From positions 4,816,258 to 4,880,257 of the forward strand of contig NZ_CP017181.1 in NCBI RefSeq assembly GCF_001729765.1: a stretch of DNA of 64,000 nt, given 5' to 3'. Position 1 is the first letter of the stretch. Each line of letters begins with the position of its first letter. This DNA comes from Enterobacter kobei. GTDB taxonomy: Bacteria; Pseudomonadota; Gammaproteobacteria; Enterobacterales; Enterobacteriaceae. The notes under the pieces were generated by a model, which was given only the letters and a program-made list of their open reading frames with translations, searched no databases and was not told the origin of the DNA. The translations under genes were made by a program, and so were the position numbers. Shown one piece after another: positions 36,884 to 52,485 of the stretch.

Positions 36884-36934
36884 TCGTCCGGCGGCTTGTC
36901 TCAGGACAAGCCGCCTGGCATTGAGGAGAAGCTC

Positions 36935-39212
<2,278 letters not shown>

Positions 39213-39232
39213 CGCCTTAATCGGAGGGTGAT

Positions 39233-39652
39233 ATGGCAATGACTTACCACCTGGATGTCGTCAGCGCAGAGCAACAAATGTTCTCTGGTCTGGTCGAGAA
39301 AATCCAGGTAACGGGTAGTGAAGGTGAACTGGGTATTTTCCCGGGTCACGCACCGCTGCTCACCGCCATTAAGCCTGGTATGATCCGCATCGTTAAACAG
39401 TTCGGTCATGAAGAGTTTATCTATCTGTCCGGCGGCATTCTTGAAGTGCAGCCAGGCAGTGTGACCGTTCTGGCCGATACCGCTATTCGTGGCCAGGATC
39501 TCGACGAAGCACGAGCCCTGGAATCGAAGCGTAAGGCTGAAGAGCACATTAGCAGCTCTCATGGTGACGTGGATTACGCTCAGGCGTCTGCGGAGCTGGC
39601 CAAAGCGATCGCGAAACTGCGCGTTATCGAGTTGACCAAAAAAGCGATGTAA
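39233..39652 (+). CDS. atpC: F0F1 ATP synthase subunit epsilon
   Basis: 139-residue rotor subunit and regulatory inhibitor: an N-terminal beta sandwich ([15 protein letters not shown]) and a C-terminal two-helix arm. It is the last gene of the operon, with GGAGG upstream, and is followed by a strong terminator. Confidence 0.97.
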   Translation: MAMTYHLDVVSAEQQMFSGLVEKIQVTGSEGELGIFPGHAPLLTAIKPGMIRIVKQFGHEEFIYLSGGILEVQPGSVTVLADTAIRGQDLDEARALESKRKAEEHISSSHGDVDYAQASAELAKAIAKLRVIELTKKAM

Positions 39653-39670
39653 CACCGGCTTGAAAAGCTC

Positions 39671-39706
39671 AAAAGCCAGTCTGTATACCAGGCTGGCTTT
39701 TTTTTT
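39671..39706 (+). terminator. atp operon terminator
   Basis: A 13-bp stem AAAAGCCAGTCTG/CAGGCTGGCTTTT with one G-U pair and a 5-base loop is followed by a run of T, 18 bases after atpC. Confidence 0.9.
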
Positions 39707-39790
39707 GTGCCTTAATTCATGATGAAAAAGATGTAGAATTTTAAGCATCAAACGTTTTTACTTCTCACTTAAATTACCGTCAGGATGCGT

Positions 39791-41161
39791 ATGTCAAACA
39801 GTGCGATGAGCGTGGTGATCCTTGCCGCTGGCAAAGGTACCCGCATGTATTCCGATCTGCCTAAAGTGCTTCACCGTCTGGCAGGAAAGCCAATGGTGCA
39901 GCATGTCATTGATGCAGCGAATGAACTGGGGGCCCGCCAGGTCCATCTGGTTTATGGACACGGTGGCGATCTGCTTAAAAAGGCGCTGAGCGATGACGCG
40001 CTCAACTGGGTGCTCCAGGCTGAACAACTGGGTACTGGCCATGCAATGCAGCAGGCCGCCCCTTTCTTTGCCGATGACGAAGACATCCTGATGCTCTACG
40101 GAGACGTCCCGCTGATCTCCGTCGAGACGCTGACTCGCCTGCGTGCAGCCAAGCCGCAGGGCGGCATCGGTTTATTAACCGTCGTGCTGGACGACCCAAC
40201 AGGCTATGGCCGTATCACGCGTGAGAACGGCCACGTAACGGGTATCGTTGAACACAAAGACGCCAGCGATGAACAGCGTCAGATTCAGGAGATCAACACC
40301 GGTATCCTGATTGCCAATGGCGCAGATATGAAGCGCTGGCTGTCGAAGCTCAATAACAACAACGCGCAGGGTGAGTACTACATCACCGATATCATTGCGA
40401 TGGCGTACCACGAAGGGCGTGAAATTGCCGCCGTTCATCCGGCGCGCATCAGTGAAACGGACGGCGTGAATAACCGTCTGCAGCTTTCTCGTCTCGAGCG
40501 CATTTATCAGTCTGAGCAGGCCGAAAAGCTGCTGCTGGCCGGCGTAATGCTGCGCGATCCAGCGCGTTTCGATCTGCGCGGGACCTTGTCGCACGGGCGA
40601 GATGTTGAGATTGATACTAACGTTATCCTTGAAGGCAACGTTCAGCTTGGCAACCGCGTCAAAATTGGCGCCGGCTGTGTGATCAAAAACAGCGTCATCG
40701 GTGACGACTGCGAAATTAGCCCGTACAGCGTGGTTGAAGATGCTCATCTGGACGCGGCGTGTACTATCGGTCCGTTTGCGCGTCTGCGTCCAGGTGCTGA
40801 GCTGCTGGAAGGCGCTCACGTAGGCAACTTCGTGGAAATGAAAAAAGCGCGTCTGGGGAAAGGCTCGAAAGCCGGTCATCTGACCTATCTGGGTGACGCA
40901 GAAATTGGCGACAACGTGAATATTGGTGCAGGAACCATTACCTGTAACTATGACGGTGCCAACAAGTTCAAAACCATTATCGGCGACGACGTGTTTGTGG
41001 GTTCTGACACGCAGCTGGTGGCGCCTGTCACCGTAGGTAACGGCGTGACCATTGCCGCCGGGACGACCGTGACGCGTGACGTGGCGGATAACGAGTTAGT
41101 GTTAAGCCGCGTGCCGCAGGTGCACAAGCAGGGCTGGAAACGCCCGGTGAAGAAGAAGTAA
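39791..41161 (+). CDS. glmU: bifunctional GlmU: GlcN-1-P acetyltransferase / UDP-GlcNAc pyrophosphorylase
   Basis: 456-residue enzyme making UDP-GlcNAc for peptidoglycan and LPS. The N-terminal uridyltransferase has LAAGKGTRM, and the C-terminal left-handed beta-helix of hexapeptide repeats carries acetyltransferase activity ([20 protein letters not shown]). I chose the ATG at 39791, 7 bases after AGG; an ATG at 39785 lies too close to it. A -10-like TAGAAT is at 39734-39739. In E. coli glmU-glmS is one NagC-controlled operon. Confidence 0.96.
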   Translation: MSNSAMSVVILAAGKGTRMYSDLPKVLHRLAGKPMVQHVIDAANELGARQVHLVYGHGGDLLKKALSDDALNWVLQAEQLGTGHAMQQAAPFFADDEDILMLYGDVPLISVETLTRLRAAKPQGGIGLLTVVLDDPTGYGRITRENGHVTGIVEHKDASDEQRQIQEINTGILIANGADMKRWLSKLNNNNAQGEYYITDIIAMAYHEGREIAAVHPARISETDGVNNRLQLSRLERIYQSEQAEKLLLAGVMLRDPARFDLRGTLSHGRDVEIDTNVILEGNVQLGNRVKIGAGCVIKNSVIGDDCEISPYSVVEDAHLDAACTIGPFARLRPGAELLEGAHVGNFVEMKKARLGKGSKAGHLTYLGDAEIGDNVNIGAGTITCNYDGANKFKTIIGDDVFVGSDTQLVAPVTVGNGVTIAAGTTVTRDVADNELVLSRVPQVHKQGWKRPVKKK

Positions 41162-41167
41162 CAACAA

Positions 41168-41238
41168 GGCGGGTGGCGCTACGCTTACCCGCCCTACCAT
41201 TGAGTTTGCCTGATAAGGCGTAGCCGTCATCAGGCAAA
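41168..41238. repeat. two REP elements between glmU and glmS
   Basis: GGCGGGTGG...TTACCCGCC (41168-41193) is followed by TTTGCCTGATAAGG...CATCAGGCAAA (41205-41238), the classic E. coli-type REP stem. They sit where glmUS mRNA is processed in E. coli. Confidence 0.85.
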
Positions 41239-41385
41239 TCCGGGTGAGGAGATAAATATATATCTCCCCCCACAAGCAGTACCCATAACTATAACCCCAC
41301 TCTCTACAAGGCTCGGGGTGCCCGGAAAGGGCAAATACAGGTCAGCGACAACGCAGGCATCATGCCTAAATTCGGAATCTAAAAT

Positions 41386-43215
41386 ATGTGTGGAATTGTT
41401 GGCGCAGTTGCGCAGCGTGATATTGCTGAAATCCTTCTCGAAGGTTTACGTCGTCTGGAATACCGTGGTTATGACTCTGCCGGTCTGGCTGTCGTAGATG
41501 CAGAAGGTCATATGACCCGTCTGCGCCGCCTGGGTAAAGTGCAGATGCTGGCCCAGGCTGCGGAAGAACATCCGCTGCACGGCGGGACGGGTATTGCGCA
41601 CACCCGCTGGGCGACGCACGGTGAACCATCCGAAGGTAACGCCCACCCGCATGTGTCTGAACACATCGTGGTCGTCCATAACGGCATTATCGAAAACCAC
41701 GAACCCCTGCGAGAAGAACTGAAAGCGCGCGGTTATACCTTTGTCTCAGAAACCGACACCGAAGTGATTGCTCACCTGGTGCACTGGGAGCTGGCACAGG
41801 GCGGCACGCTCCGTGAAGCGGTACTGCGCGCTATTCCTCAGCTGCGCGGTGCGTACGGTACGGTAATCATGGATTCCCGCGACTCGTCCACGCTGCTGGC
41901 CGCGCGTTCCGGTAGCCCAATGGTTATCGGTCTGGGGATGGGGGAAAACTTCATCGCCTCCGATCAGCTGGCACTTCTGCCAGTGACCCGCCGCTTTATC
42001 TTCCTGGAAGAGGGAGATATCGCGGAAGTGACTCGCCGCAGCGTGACCGTCTTCGATACCAAAGGCGAGCAGGTTAAGCGTCAGGAGATCGAATCGAATC
42101 TGCAGTACGATGCGGGCGATAAAGGTGCGTACCGTCATTACATGCAGAAAGAGATTTACGAGCAGCCAAACGCGATCAAAAACACCCTAACCGGGCGCAT
42201 TAGCCACGGCGAGGTGGATCTGAGCGAACTGGGTGCCAATGCCAATGAACTGCTCGGCAAGGTTGAGCATATTCAGATCGTCGCCTGTGGCACCTCCTAC
42301 AACTCCGGTATGGTCTCTCGCTACTGGTTTGAATCCCTGGCGGGTGTGCCGTGCGACGTGGAAATCGCGTCTGAATTCCGCTATCGCAAATCCGCTGTGC
42401 GTCGCAACAGCCTGATGATCACCTTGTCTCAGTCCGGTGAAACGGCAGATACCCTGGCAGCGCTGCGTCTTTCTAAAGAGCTGGGTTACCTGGGCTCTCT
42501 GGCCATCTGTAACGTTCCAGGTTCTTCACTGGTGCGCGAGTCCGATCTGGCGTTGATGACCAAAGCGGGCACCGAAATTGGCGTCGCCTCTACTAAAGCG
42601 TTTACCACTCAGTTGACGGTTCTGCTGATGCTGGTGGCGAAGCTGGCGCGCCTGAAAGGTGAAGATGCTTCCGTTGAGCACGACATCGTTCACGGGCTGC
42701 AGGCGCTGCCGAGCCGTATTGAGCAGATGCTGTCTCAGGACAAACGTATTGAAGCGCTGGCGGAAGATTTCTCTGACAAACATCACGCCCTGTTCCTGGG
42801 CCGTGGCGATCAGTATCCGATCGCGCTGGAAGGCGCGCTGAAGCTGAAAGAGATCTCCTACATTCACGCTGAAGCTTATGCGGCAGGCGAGCTGAAACAC
42901 GGCCCTCTGGCGCTGATTGATGCGGATATGCCGGTCATCGTTGTTGCACCAAACAACGAACTGCTGGAAAAACTGAAATCCAACATCGAAGAAGTGCGCG
43001 CTCGCGGCGGTGTCCTGTACGTCTTCGCTGATAAAGATGCCGGTTTTGCCAGCAGCGACAATATGCACATCATCGAAATGCCGCATGTCGAAGAGGTGAT
43101 TGCACCGATCTTCTACACTGTTCCGCTGCAGCTGTTGGCTTATCACGTGGCGCTGATCAAAGGCACTGACGTTGACCAGCCGCGTAACCTGGCGAAATCG
43201 GTCACGGTTGAATAA
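41386..43215 (+). CDS. glmS: glutamine--fructose-6-phosphate aminotransferase (isomerizing)
   Basis: 609-residue enzyme that makes glucosamine 6-phosphate, the first step of amino-sugar synthesis. The N-terminal glutaminase begins MCGIVGAV with the nucleophile Cys2 exposed after Met removal, followed by two SIS sugar-isomerase domains ([17 protein letters not shown]). In E. coli it is controlled by the sRNAs GlmY/GlmZ. The last codons contain the TnsD-recognised attTn7 segment; no Tn7 is inserted. Confidence 0.97.
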   Translation: MCGIVGAVAQRDIAEILLEGLRRLEYRGYDSAGLAVVDAEGHMTRLRRLGKVQMLAQAAEEHPLHGGTGIAHTRWATHGEPSEGNAHPHVSEHIVVVHNGIIENHEPLREELKARGYTFVSETDTEVIAHLVHWELAQGGTLREAVLRAIPQLRGAYGTVIMDSRDSSTLLAARSGSPMVIGLGMGENFIASDQLALLPVTRRFIFLEEGDIAEVTRRSVTVFDTKGEQVKRQEIESNLQYDAGDKGAYRHYMQKEIYEQPNAIKNTLTGRISHGEVDLSELGANANELLGKVEHIQIVACGTSYNSGMVSRYWFESLAGVPCDVEIASEFRYRKSAVRRNSLMITLSQSGETADTLAALRLSKELGYLGSLAICNVPGSSLVRESDLALMTKAGTEIGVASTKAFTTQLTVLLMLVAKLARLKGEDASVEHDIVHGLQALPSRIEQMLSQDKRIEALAEDFSDKHHALFLGRGDQYPIALEGALKLKEISYIHAEAYAAGELKHGPLALIDADMPVIVVAPNNELLEKLKSNIEEVRARGGVLYVFADKDAGFASSDNMHIIEMPHVEEVIAPIFYTVPLQLLAYHVALIKGTDVDQPRNLAKSVTVE

Positions 43216-43245
43216 TTTTATATATTGAAGTGAAATAGCCCCATA
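43180..43245. other. unoccupied attTn7 region
   Basis: The glmS 3' end (CCGCGTAACCTGGCGAAATC and following codons) is conserved with the E. coli TnsD-binding site. The Tn7 insertion point, about 25 bp after the stop, falls in the terminator stem, and no Tn7 end sequence is present there. Confidence 0.6.
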
Positions 43246-43272
43246 AATCTATGATTGTGGGGCTATTTTTTG
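43233..43272 (+). terminator. glmS terminator
   Basis: AAATAGCCCCA pairs with TGGGGCTATTT across a loop of about 15 bases, and a T run follows; it starts 18 bases after the glmS stop. Confidence 0.8.
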
Positions 43273-43545
43273 ATCGGTAAATATAAATTTACTCTGAAAA
43301 TATAATTCTGGAATAATAGAGATATATAAATCCTGGTAGAATTAATCCTGTTTTTTTAAATATAATATTATATTAAGACCTCATTTCATCCTGAACTATT
43401 CCATATTCGGCAGGCGAGAATAATAGAATAATATTTCTTCTTGTTATTTTTTATTTTAAAGAGTTTAATGCTCTTCGCTTGTATGCCCTGAAGTATTTAT
43501 CAGGGAAATAGTATTTTGCAATGTATAATTCAGGATGGTGTTGTA
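43273..43545. other. AT-rich fimbrial operon leader
   Basis: 270 bp of very AT-rich DNA with many TATAAT-like words (for instance around 43363-43370 and 43428-43432), so promoters cannot be assigned. No gene, recombinase or inverted repeat like the fim switch is visible. Its base composition is clearly lower in GC than the flanking core genes. Confidence 0.6.
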
Positions 43546-44067
43546 ATGAAAGGAAATACGTTAAAGAGCATTGTTGTGCTTTCCTCTTTATTTTTCGGTG
43601 CCCAGACACATGCGGCCAATGGCAATGGTACTGTCCATTTCACGGGCGAAATTATCGATAGTACCTGTGAGGTGTCTACCGGTACTAAAGACCAGACCGT
43701 TGATTTAGGCAAAGTGAATAAATTAACGTTTACCGGCGTGGGGTCAATGGCGTCGGTTCAGGCATTCCAGATTGATCTGCTGAACTGCCCGGATACCTAC
43801 AAAAAAGCCAGCGCCCGTTTTGACGGCACCGAAGACGGTGACGGGTACCTGAAGCTGTCTTCTGGCGGGGCGAGTGGCGTTGCGATTGCAATTTATAACC
43901 GCGCCGATAACAGTCTGCTTAAGCTTTACAATCAGTCTACGCCTGCCACTATTTCATCCGGCAAGGCGTCGTTGCCATTTATGGCTCGCTATATCGCCAC
44001 GTCTGCAACCGTAACGGCGGGCACTGCCAATGCGGATTCGGAATTTACGATTACATACAGTAATTAA
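43546..44067 (+). CDS. major fimbrial subunit (FimA/LpfA-type pilin)
   Basis: 173-residue exported pilin. The signal peptide is residues 1-23 (ending AQTHA); mature ANGNGTVHFTGEIID is the typical chaperone-usher pilin N-terminus, including the donor strand. The pair Cys41 and Cys81 should form the single conserved disulfide. The C-terminus ends in the beta-zipper motif with penultimate tyrosine (TITYSN). The ATG at 43546 has AGGA upstream; the frame opens earlier at a TTG. It is the first gene of a four-gene operon, separated from the chaperone by a long stem-loop that probably raises pilin yield. Confidence 0.9.
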   Translation: MKGNTLKSIVVLSSLFFGAQTHAANGNGTVHFTGEIIDSTCEVSTGTKDQTVDLGKVNKLTFTGVGSMASVQAFQIDLLNCPDTYKKASARFDGTEDGDGYLKLSSGGASGVAIAIYNRADNSLLKLYNQSTPATISSGKASLPFMARYIATSATVTAGTANADSEFTITYSN

Positions 44068-44083
44068 TTCCTTCAATCTCTTT

Positions 44084-44160
44084 CTGTAAAAAAATAATCA
44101 GGCCTGGTGAGGTTGGGTTTGTTGCGCCCTTTTATCGGAAATTATCCAGGCCTGTTACAG
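44084..44160 (+). promoter_or_regulatory. intercistronic stem-loop between pilin and chaperone
   Basis: CTGTAA (44084-44089) and CAGGCCTGG (44099-44107) pair with CCAGGCCTG (44146-44154) and TTACAG (44155-44160), giving a two-part stem. No T run follows, so a partial terminator or mRNA-stabilising role is more likely than full termination. Confidence 0.6.
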
Positions 44161-44168
44161 GATATAAT

Positions 44169-44849
44169 ATGCGCAGGCGTTTTATAATTTTATTTGTTGC
44201 TCTTCTTTTCTCATTCGCTACCGGGACGTCAAGTGCCGGGATTGTTATTGGTGGCACCCGCGTTATCTTCCCTGGAAATAAAGCAGATACCACCCTCTCT
44301 GTCTTAAATAAAGATACGGCACTGCCTTACCTTCTTCAGGCATGGGTTGAGCCTTTTAACAATGCGGATAAGCACCAGCCGCCCTTTACGGTTATTCCTC
44401 CCGTCTCCCGGCTGGAACCCGGCCAGGAGCGTGTCCTGCGTATCATTAAAACTCAGGGCGAATTACCGTCTGACAGGGAGTCTGTGTTTTGGCTGAATAT
44501 TAAAAATATTCCCCCGTCGACAACCGAAGAAAGCAGCAAGCTGGAAATTGCCATCAAAACGCGCATTAAACTCTTCTGGCGTCCGGCGGGTGTTAAGGAA
44601 ACGCCTGAAACAGCCGCTCTGAAAGTGAAATGGCAACGGCAGGGCAGCATGCTGGTGGTCACCAACCCGACGGCCATTCACGTCAATGTGATCGACGTGG
44701 CTATTGATGGCAAGCCGCTCGACCTGGCGATGATAATGCCGTTTGAGACACGTCGGCTGGCGCTGCCTGCTGGCGTGAGCAACATGCTCACCTGGCACAG
44801 TATTAATGATTACGGCGCGATTAGCGACGCTATTCAGCAACCTCTTTAA
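44169..44849 (+). CDS. periplasmic fimbrial chaperone
   Basis: 226-residue PapD/FimC-type chaperone with two immunoglobulin-like domains. A signal peptide of about 23 residues (ending SSA) precedes GIVIGGTRVIFPGNKADTTLSVLN. The family motif appears as ESVFWLNIKNIPP, whose short F1-G1 loop suggests the FGS subclass, and SKLEIAIKTRIKLFWRP follows. It caps pilins and the adhesin for delivery to the usher encoded next. Confidence 0.93.
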   Translation: MRRRFIILFVALLFSFATGTSSAGIVIGGTRVIFPGNKADTTLSVLNKDTALPYLLQAWVEPFNNADKHQPPFTVIPPVSRLEPGQERVLRIIKTQGELPSDRESVFWLNIKNIPPSTTEESSKLEIAIKTRIKLFWRPAGVKETPETAALKVKWQRQGSMLVVTNPTAIHVNVIDVAIDGKPLDLAMIMPFETRRLALPAGVSNMLTWHSINDYGAISDAIQQPL

Positions 44850-44869
44850 CCGCGGCGGGGTTGCTTGTA

Positions 44870-47368
44870 TTGAAACGTTTTCACTCTTTGATTTTATCCC
44901 TGCTGTGGCTGGGAGGAAGCTATCCGCTTCTCGTCAGTGCCACACGACCACTCTTTAACGTGCGTCTGCTGGAGCTTGATCGGCCCATTGAGGTCGATAT
45001 CAGCCAGTTCAATCGCCCGGATAACCTTCCTGAAGGAGAATATCAGGTTGATATCTATGTGAACGATCGATTCATTGCGCGCAGGGCGGTGCGTTTTTTC
45101 CGCCACGATCCGGAGAGTGCGTTGGCGCCTTGTTTTGTGGATGTAAAAAACACGCTGGCGATGTTTGGCCTGAAAGTGAACGCGATTAAAACGCTGGATA
45201 CGGTGAATGCTGAAGGTTGTGAACCGGTGCCGGTGCTGCCTGGCGCGAAATGGACGCTGGACAGCGAAAAGCTCGCGCTGAAGGCGTCGATCCCGCAGGT
45301 CTATCTGGACGCCACGGCGCGTGACGCCATTTCGCCCTCGCGCTGGGATCAGGGTATTGACGCTTTGATGCTGAACTACGATTTCTCCACGACCCAGACG
45401 CTGAAGTCAGACTATGACAGTGACGATCTTTACTACCTGAATTTACGCAGCGGGCTGAATATTGGCGGATGGCGCCTGCGTAACTATAGCGCCTTAAATG
45501 CGGTCAACAGCCGCGGTAACGTTCGTTCGCTGAGCACGTACTTACAGCATGATATTGCCAGCCTGCGCAGCCAGGCCATGGCGGGCGATACGTGGACCGC
45601 GAGCGATCTCTTCGACAGTTCACAGGTGCGCGGCGTGCGTCTGTACACCGACAGCGACATGCTCCCCGATAGCCAGAACGGTTTTGCGCCGGTGGTGCGC
45701 GGCGTGGCGAAAACCAACGCCGTGGTCACCATCCGCCAGAATGGCTACATGATTTATCAGTCGGCCGTGCCGCAGGGGCCGTTTGCGTTGACCGATCTCA
45801 ACACCACCTCAAGCGGCGGAGATCTGGACGTCTCCATCAAAGAGGAAGACGGCAGCGAGCAGCATTTTGTTCAGCCTTACGCATCTCTGGCAATTTTGCG
45901 TCGGGAGGGGCAAACGGATGTGGACATCAGCATTGGTGAGCGTCGTGATAACGATCGGTTTATGCCAGAGGTGATGCAGGCACAGGTATTGCACGGAATG
46001 GCGTGGGGAATGACGCTGTATGGTGGCACGCAGCTGGCAGACGATTACCGCGCGTTTGCCGCCGGCATTGGTAAAGATCTCGGCAATATCGGCGCTATTT
46101 CGATGGATATCACCCATGCCCAATCGCACTTTACGGACGATGACGAGCAGGGGCAATCCTGGCGTTTTCTGTACTCAAAAACGTTCGACGTCAGCAATAC
46201 CAGCCTGCGTATTGTAGGTTATCGCTATTCAACGGAAGGGTTTTACACCCTGGGCGAATGGGCATCGCGCACGGGCGATAGCGAGAACTTCTGGCATACG
46301 GGCAACCGCCGCAGCCGGGTAGAAGGCACCTGGACCCAACCGTTTTCCGAGGGGTACGGTAATGTCTATCTTACGCTGAGCCGGGAGCAATTCTGGCGTA
46401 CGGACGATGTGCAGCGCCTGATACAGATAGGCTACAGCAACAGCTGGAAGCAGGTGGTGTGGAACCTGTCGTGGAACTATACCGATACGGTGTCTGACAG
46501 CATGGGAGAGTGGCAACAAGAAGATGAAAGCGAGCATCTCGTTATGCTGTCGCTGTCTCTGCCGCTTTCGGCCTGGTTACCCAACAGCTACGTCAACTAC
46601 AACTACGCCCACAGTAACCATGGCACACCTTCCCACCAGATTGGGTTGAACGGCAATCTGCTCGACGATAACAATCTGAGCTGGAACATACAGCAGTCCG
46701 AGTATGAAAACCGCGGCACCTCGGCGGGAAATGCGGGTCTGGTCTGGGATGCGTCCTACGGCTCGCTAAAGACGAATTATGCCTGGAGCGACGAAAGCCA
46801 GAGCCTGAACTACGGCGTCAGCGGCGGCGTGTTGATCCACGACGAAGGCATCACCTTCTCGCAGGAGATGGGCGAAACGGTGGCGCTAATCAAAGCGCCT
46901 GGTGCGGCAGGGTTATCGGTAGATAACGCCAGCGGCGTTGCCACCGACTGGCGCGGCTACACCGTGAAGACGCAGCTTTCACCCTACGATGAGAACCGTA
47001 TTGCGCTTCAGAATAAGGATTTTGTTTCAGGCAACGTTGAGCTGGAACGCAGCGTGCAAAACCTGGTACCTACGCGTGGCGCGGTGGTGAAAGCCGAGTT
47101 TGTTACGCACATCGGCTATCGGGTGCTGTTTAACGTTTCACTTGCGAACGGCAAGCCTGCACCGTTTGGTGCGGTGGGTACCGCTGCGCTTGATGTGGGA
47201 AGCGCAACGGGAATTGTCGGTGACAAAGGTGAACTCTATCTCGCCGGTATGCCCGAATCGGGGCAATTTTCGCTGACGCTCAGCAGCGGCAAGGCCTGTC
47301 TGGCTGATTATCACATCCATCAGAAACCTGATTCCGGGCTGGTGCAACTGCCTGTCATTTGTCGATAA
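44870..47368 (+). CDS. outer membrane fimbrial usher
   Basis: About 832-residue FimD/PapC-type usher that forms the outer-membrane assembly pore. A signal peptide precedes an N-terminal chaperone-binding domain (FNVRLLEL), the 24-strand barrel with plug domain, and C-terminal domains ending near SGKACLADYHIHQ. The cysteine pair near the end is conserved. No ATG fits: I chose TTG at 44870, 9 bases after GCGGGG; TTG at 44861 is too close to that site. The start lies 20 bp after the chaperone. Confidence 0.93.
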   Translation: MKRFHSLILSLLWLGGSYPLLVSATRPLFNVRLLELDRPIEVDISQFNRPDNLPEGEYQVDIYVNDRFIARRAVRFFRHDPESALAPCFVDVKNTLAMFGLKVNAIKTLDTVNAEGCEPVPVLPGAKWTLDSEKLALKASIPQVYLDATARDAISPSRWDQGIDALMLNYDFSTTQTLKSDYDSDDLYYLNLRSGLNIGGWRLRNYSALNAVNSRGNVRSLSTYLQHDIASLRSQAMAGDTWTASDLFDSSQVRGVRLYTDSDMLPDSQNGFAPVVRGVAKTNAVVTIRQNGYMIYQSAVPQGPFALTDLNTTSSGGDLDVSIKEEDGSEQHFVQPYASLAILRREGQTDVDISIGERRDNDRFMPEVMQAQVLHGMAWGMTLYGGTQLADDYRAFAAGIGKDLGNIGAISMDITHAQSHFTDDDEQGQSWRFLYSKTFDVSNTSLRIVGYRYSTEGFYTLGEWASRTGDSENFWHTGNRRSRVEGTWTQPFSEGYGNVYLTLSREQFWRTDDVQRLIQIGYSNSWKQVVWNLSWNYTDTVSDSMGEWQQEDESEHLVMLSLSLPLSAWLPNSYVNYNYAHSNHGTPSHQIGLNGNLLDDNNLSWNIQQSEYENRGTSAGNAGLVWDASYGSLKTNYAWSDESQSLNYGVSGGVLIHDEGITFSQEMGETVALIKAPGAAGLSVDNASGVATDWRGYTVKTQLSPYDENRIALQNKDFVSGNVELERSVQNLVPTRGAVVKAEFVTHIGYRVLFNVSLANGKPAPFGAVGTAALDVGSATGIVGDKGELYLAGMPESGQFSLTLSSGKACLADYHIHQKPDSGLVQLPVICR

Positions 47369-47377
47369 AGGATAAGA

Positions 47378-48433
47378 ATGAAACCCCAATTCTGGCTTTT
47401 TACTCTCTTTTTTGCCGCTTTTTTTTTACAGGCGGCGCCTACCGGATACTGCGTACCAGACAATGGCAAATACCATAACTATTTCACTGTCGCGGAACAA
47501 TTAACGACGCTTGATAACCTGGTTGGCATGCAGCATATGATCGATATGAATAACTCTACGACTTCGTTTAAGGGAACGTGCTACTGCCAGACGGGGAAAA
47601 ATGAAAGTTACGATCATGCTTACATCACCAGCGTGGTTAATCCAGCCCTGCAGCCCACCACTAGCAGAAACAATATCTCCTATTATTATCTCAATAAGTA
47701 TCTTGATATCGGTTTGCAAATCTACATTCTTGGCGTTGGCTACACCACCGTTCCCTTCGATCACCTGCCAAATGACATTGGGGGAACGTACCGGTGTCAT
47801 AATGGCGTCAGTTCGCAAACCACGTTTTACAGCGGCGGGTCGGGCTTTATTTATCTGTATGTCAAAAAACAATTTACCGGCACGATCACCATACCGTCGA
47901 TGGTCATGGCAAATATCTATGCCACTATCGATCCCCGTACCATCTCGAACGAAATCATCTCGGATGTGATTGTGCAGGGATCGGTCACGGTCCCGCAAAC
48001 CTGCGAGATAGATGAAGGCCAGGCGATAATGATTGATTTCAAGTCTATTCTGGCATCGGAATTCTCAGCTAACCGGGGCCAGGCGGTGTCTTCACGCAAG
48101 ATTACCCGGCAGGTCAATATCAAATGTTCAAATATGATGTTTACCGACACGCTGGGTGCAACCTTCCACGCCTCTGCCGCGACAGCCGACAGTACGATGG
48201 TGGCTACCGATAATCCTGACGTGGGGATTAAGATTTACGATAAACATAACAGGGAAATTAATGTGAACGGCGGTGAACTTGAGGCGGAAACGACGAAAAT
48301 GCCCGTGACTCTGGAAGGCGAGACGCTGGGGACACTCACGTTTTCAAGCGCTCCGGCTAGCGCAACCGGGTCCAGACCCGCGCCAGGTCCGTTCAACGGT
48401 ACGGCTACCCTGACGATTGAAATCGGACACTAA
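47378..48433 (+). CDS. fimbrial tip adhesin-like protein
   Basis: 351-residue two-domain protein. A signal peptide of about 19-20 residues precedes an N-terminal domain (to about 195) with cysteines 25, 68, 70 and 140. A C-terminal pilin domain (about 200-351) has Cys209 and Cys250 and ends TATLTIEIGH. This is the layout of FimH/LpfD-type adhesins. I do not recognise the receptor-binding domain or its ligand. It lies 9 bp after the usher, and the four-gene order pilin-chaperone-usher-adhesin resembles Lpf and Stg operons. Confidence 0.85.
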   Translation: MKPQFWLFTLFFAAFFLQAAPTGYCVPDNGKYHNYFTVAEQLTTLDNLVGMQHMIDMNNSTTSFKGTCYCQTGKNESYDHAYITSVVNPALQPTTSRNNISYYYLNKYLDIGLQIYILGVGYTTVPFDHLPNDIGGTYRCHNGVSSQTTFYSGGSGFIYLYVKKQFTGTITIPSMVMANIYATIDPRTISNEIISDVIVQGSVTVPQTCEIDEGQAIMIDFKSILASEFSANRGQAVSSRKITRQVNIKCSNMMFTDTLGATFHASAATADSTMVATDNPDVGIKIYDKHNREINVNGGELEAETTKMPVTLEGETLGTLTFSSAPASATGSRPAPGPFNGTATLTIEIGH

Positions 48434-48439
48434 TCCTTT

Positions 48440-48462
48440 AACGGCTGTTTATGACAGCCGTT
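48440..48462 (+). terminator. probable terminator of the fimbrial operon
   Basis: A 9-bp perfect stem AACGGCTGT/ACAGCCGTT with a 5-base loop lies 6 bases after the adhesin stop. It is followed by GTCATATTTC, only moderately T-rich. Confidence 0.55.
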
Positions 48463-48571
48463 GTCATATTTCACGGACAAAACGGCGATCTTTAAAATAA
48501 AAATGACAAAAAAATGAATGCCTGATGAATTAAGTGCTATATTTTTCATGTGGTTACACCTTCCTTTGTGT

Positions 48572-48622
48572 TTGTCATAAAACTGTCATATTTCGTACAT
48601 TTATCTGTCACCTGTTTGTCCT
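48572..48622 (+). promoter_or_regulatory. two Pho boxes upstream of pstS
   Basis: TTGTCATAAAACTGTCAT (48572-48589) and CTGTCACCTGTTTGTCCT (48605-48622) match the PhoB consensus CTGTCAT-AWAW-CTGTCAT. They are arranged as in the E. coli pstS promoter and should give induction under phosphate starvation. Confidence 0.9.
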
Positions 48623-48646
48623 ATTTTGCTCATCGTAGCCACTTAA

Positions 48647-49720
<1,074 letters not shown>

Positions 49721-49740
49721 TTTAGCATTCTGACGAAAAT

Positions 49741-49767
49741 GGCGGGTGGCGCTTGCGCTTACCCGCC
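49741..49767. repeat. REP element between pstS and pstC
   Basis: GGCGGGTGGCGC...TTACCCGCC forms a stem of the same family as those at 41168 and 53219. Its place fits mRNA protection of the pstS segment. Confidence 0.8.
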
Positions 49768-49798
49768 GATTTCGTAAACGCGTTTAACAGAAGAGTGA

Positions 49799-51651
<1,853 letters not shown>

Positions 51652-51686
51652 TTTTTTACGGCGCGGCAGCTCGCGGCGCCGAATGA

Positions 51687-52472
<786 letters not shown>

Positions 52473-52485
52473 TTTGGAGTGAATC

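Noticed and set aside
43273..43545. Invertible fim-type switch upstream of the pilin gene
   Set aside because: I looked for paired inverted repeats of about 9 bp flanking a promoter and for a recombinase gene; neither is visible.
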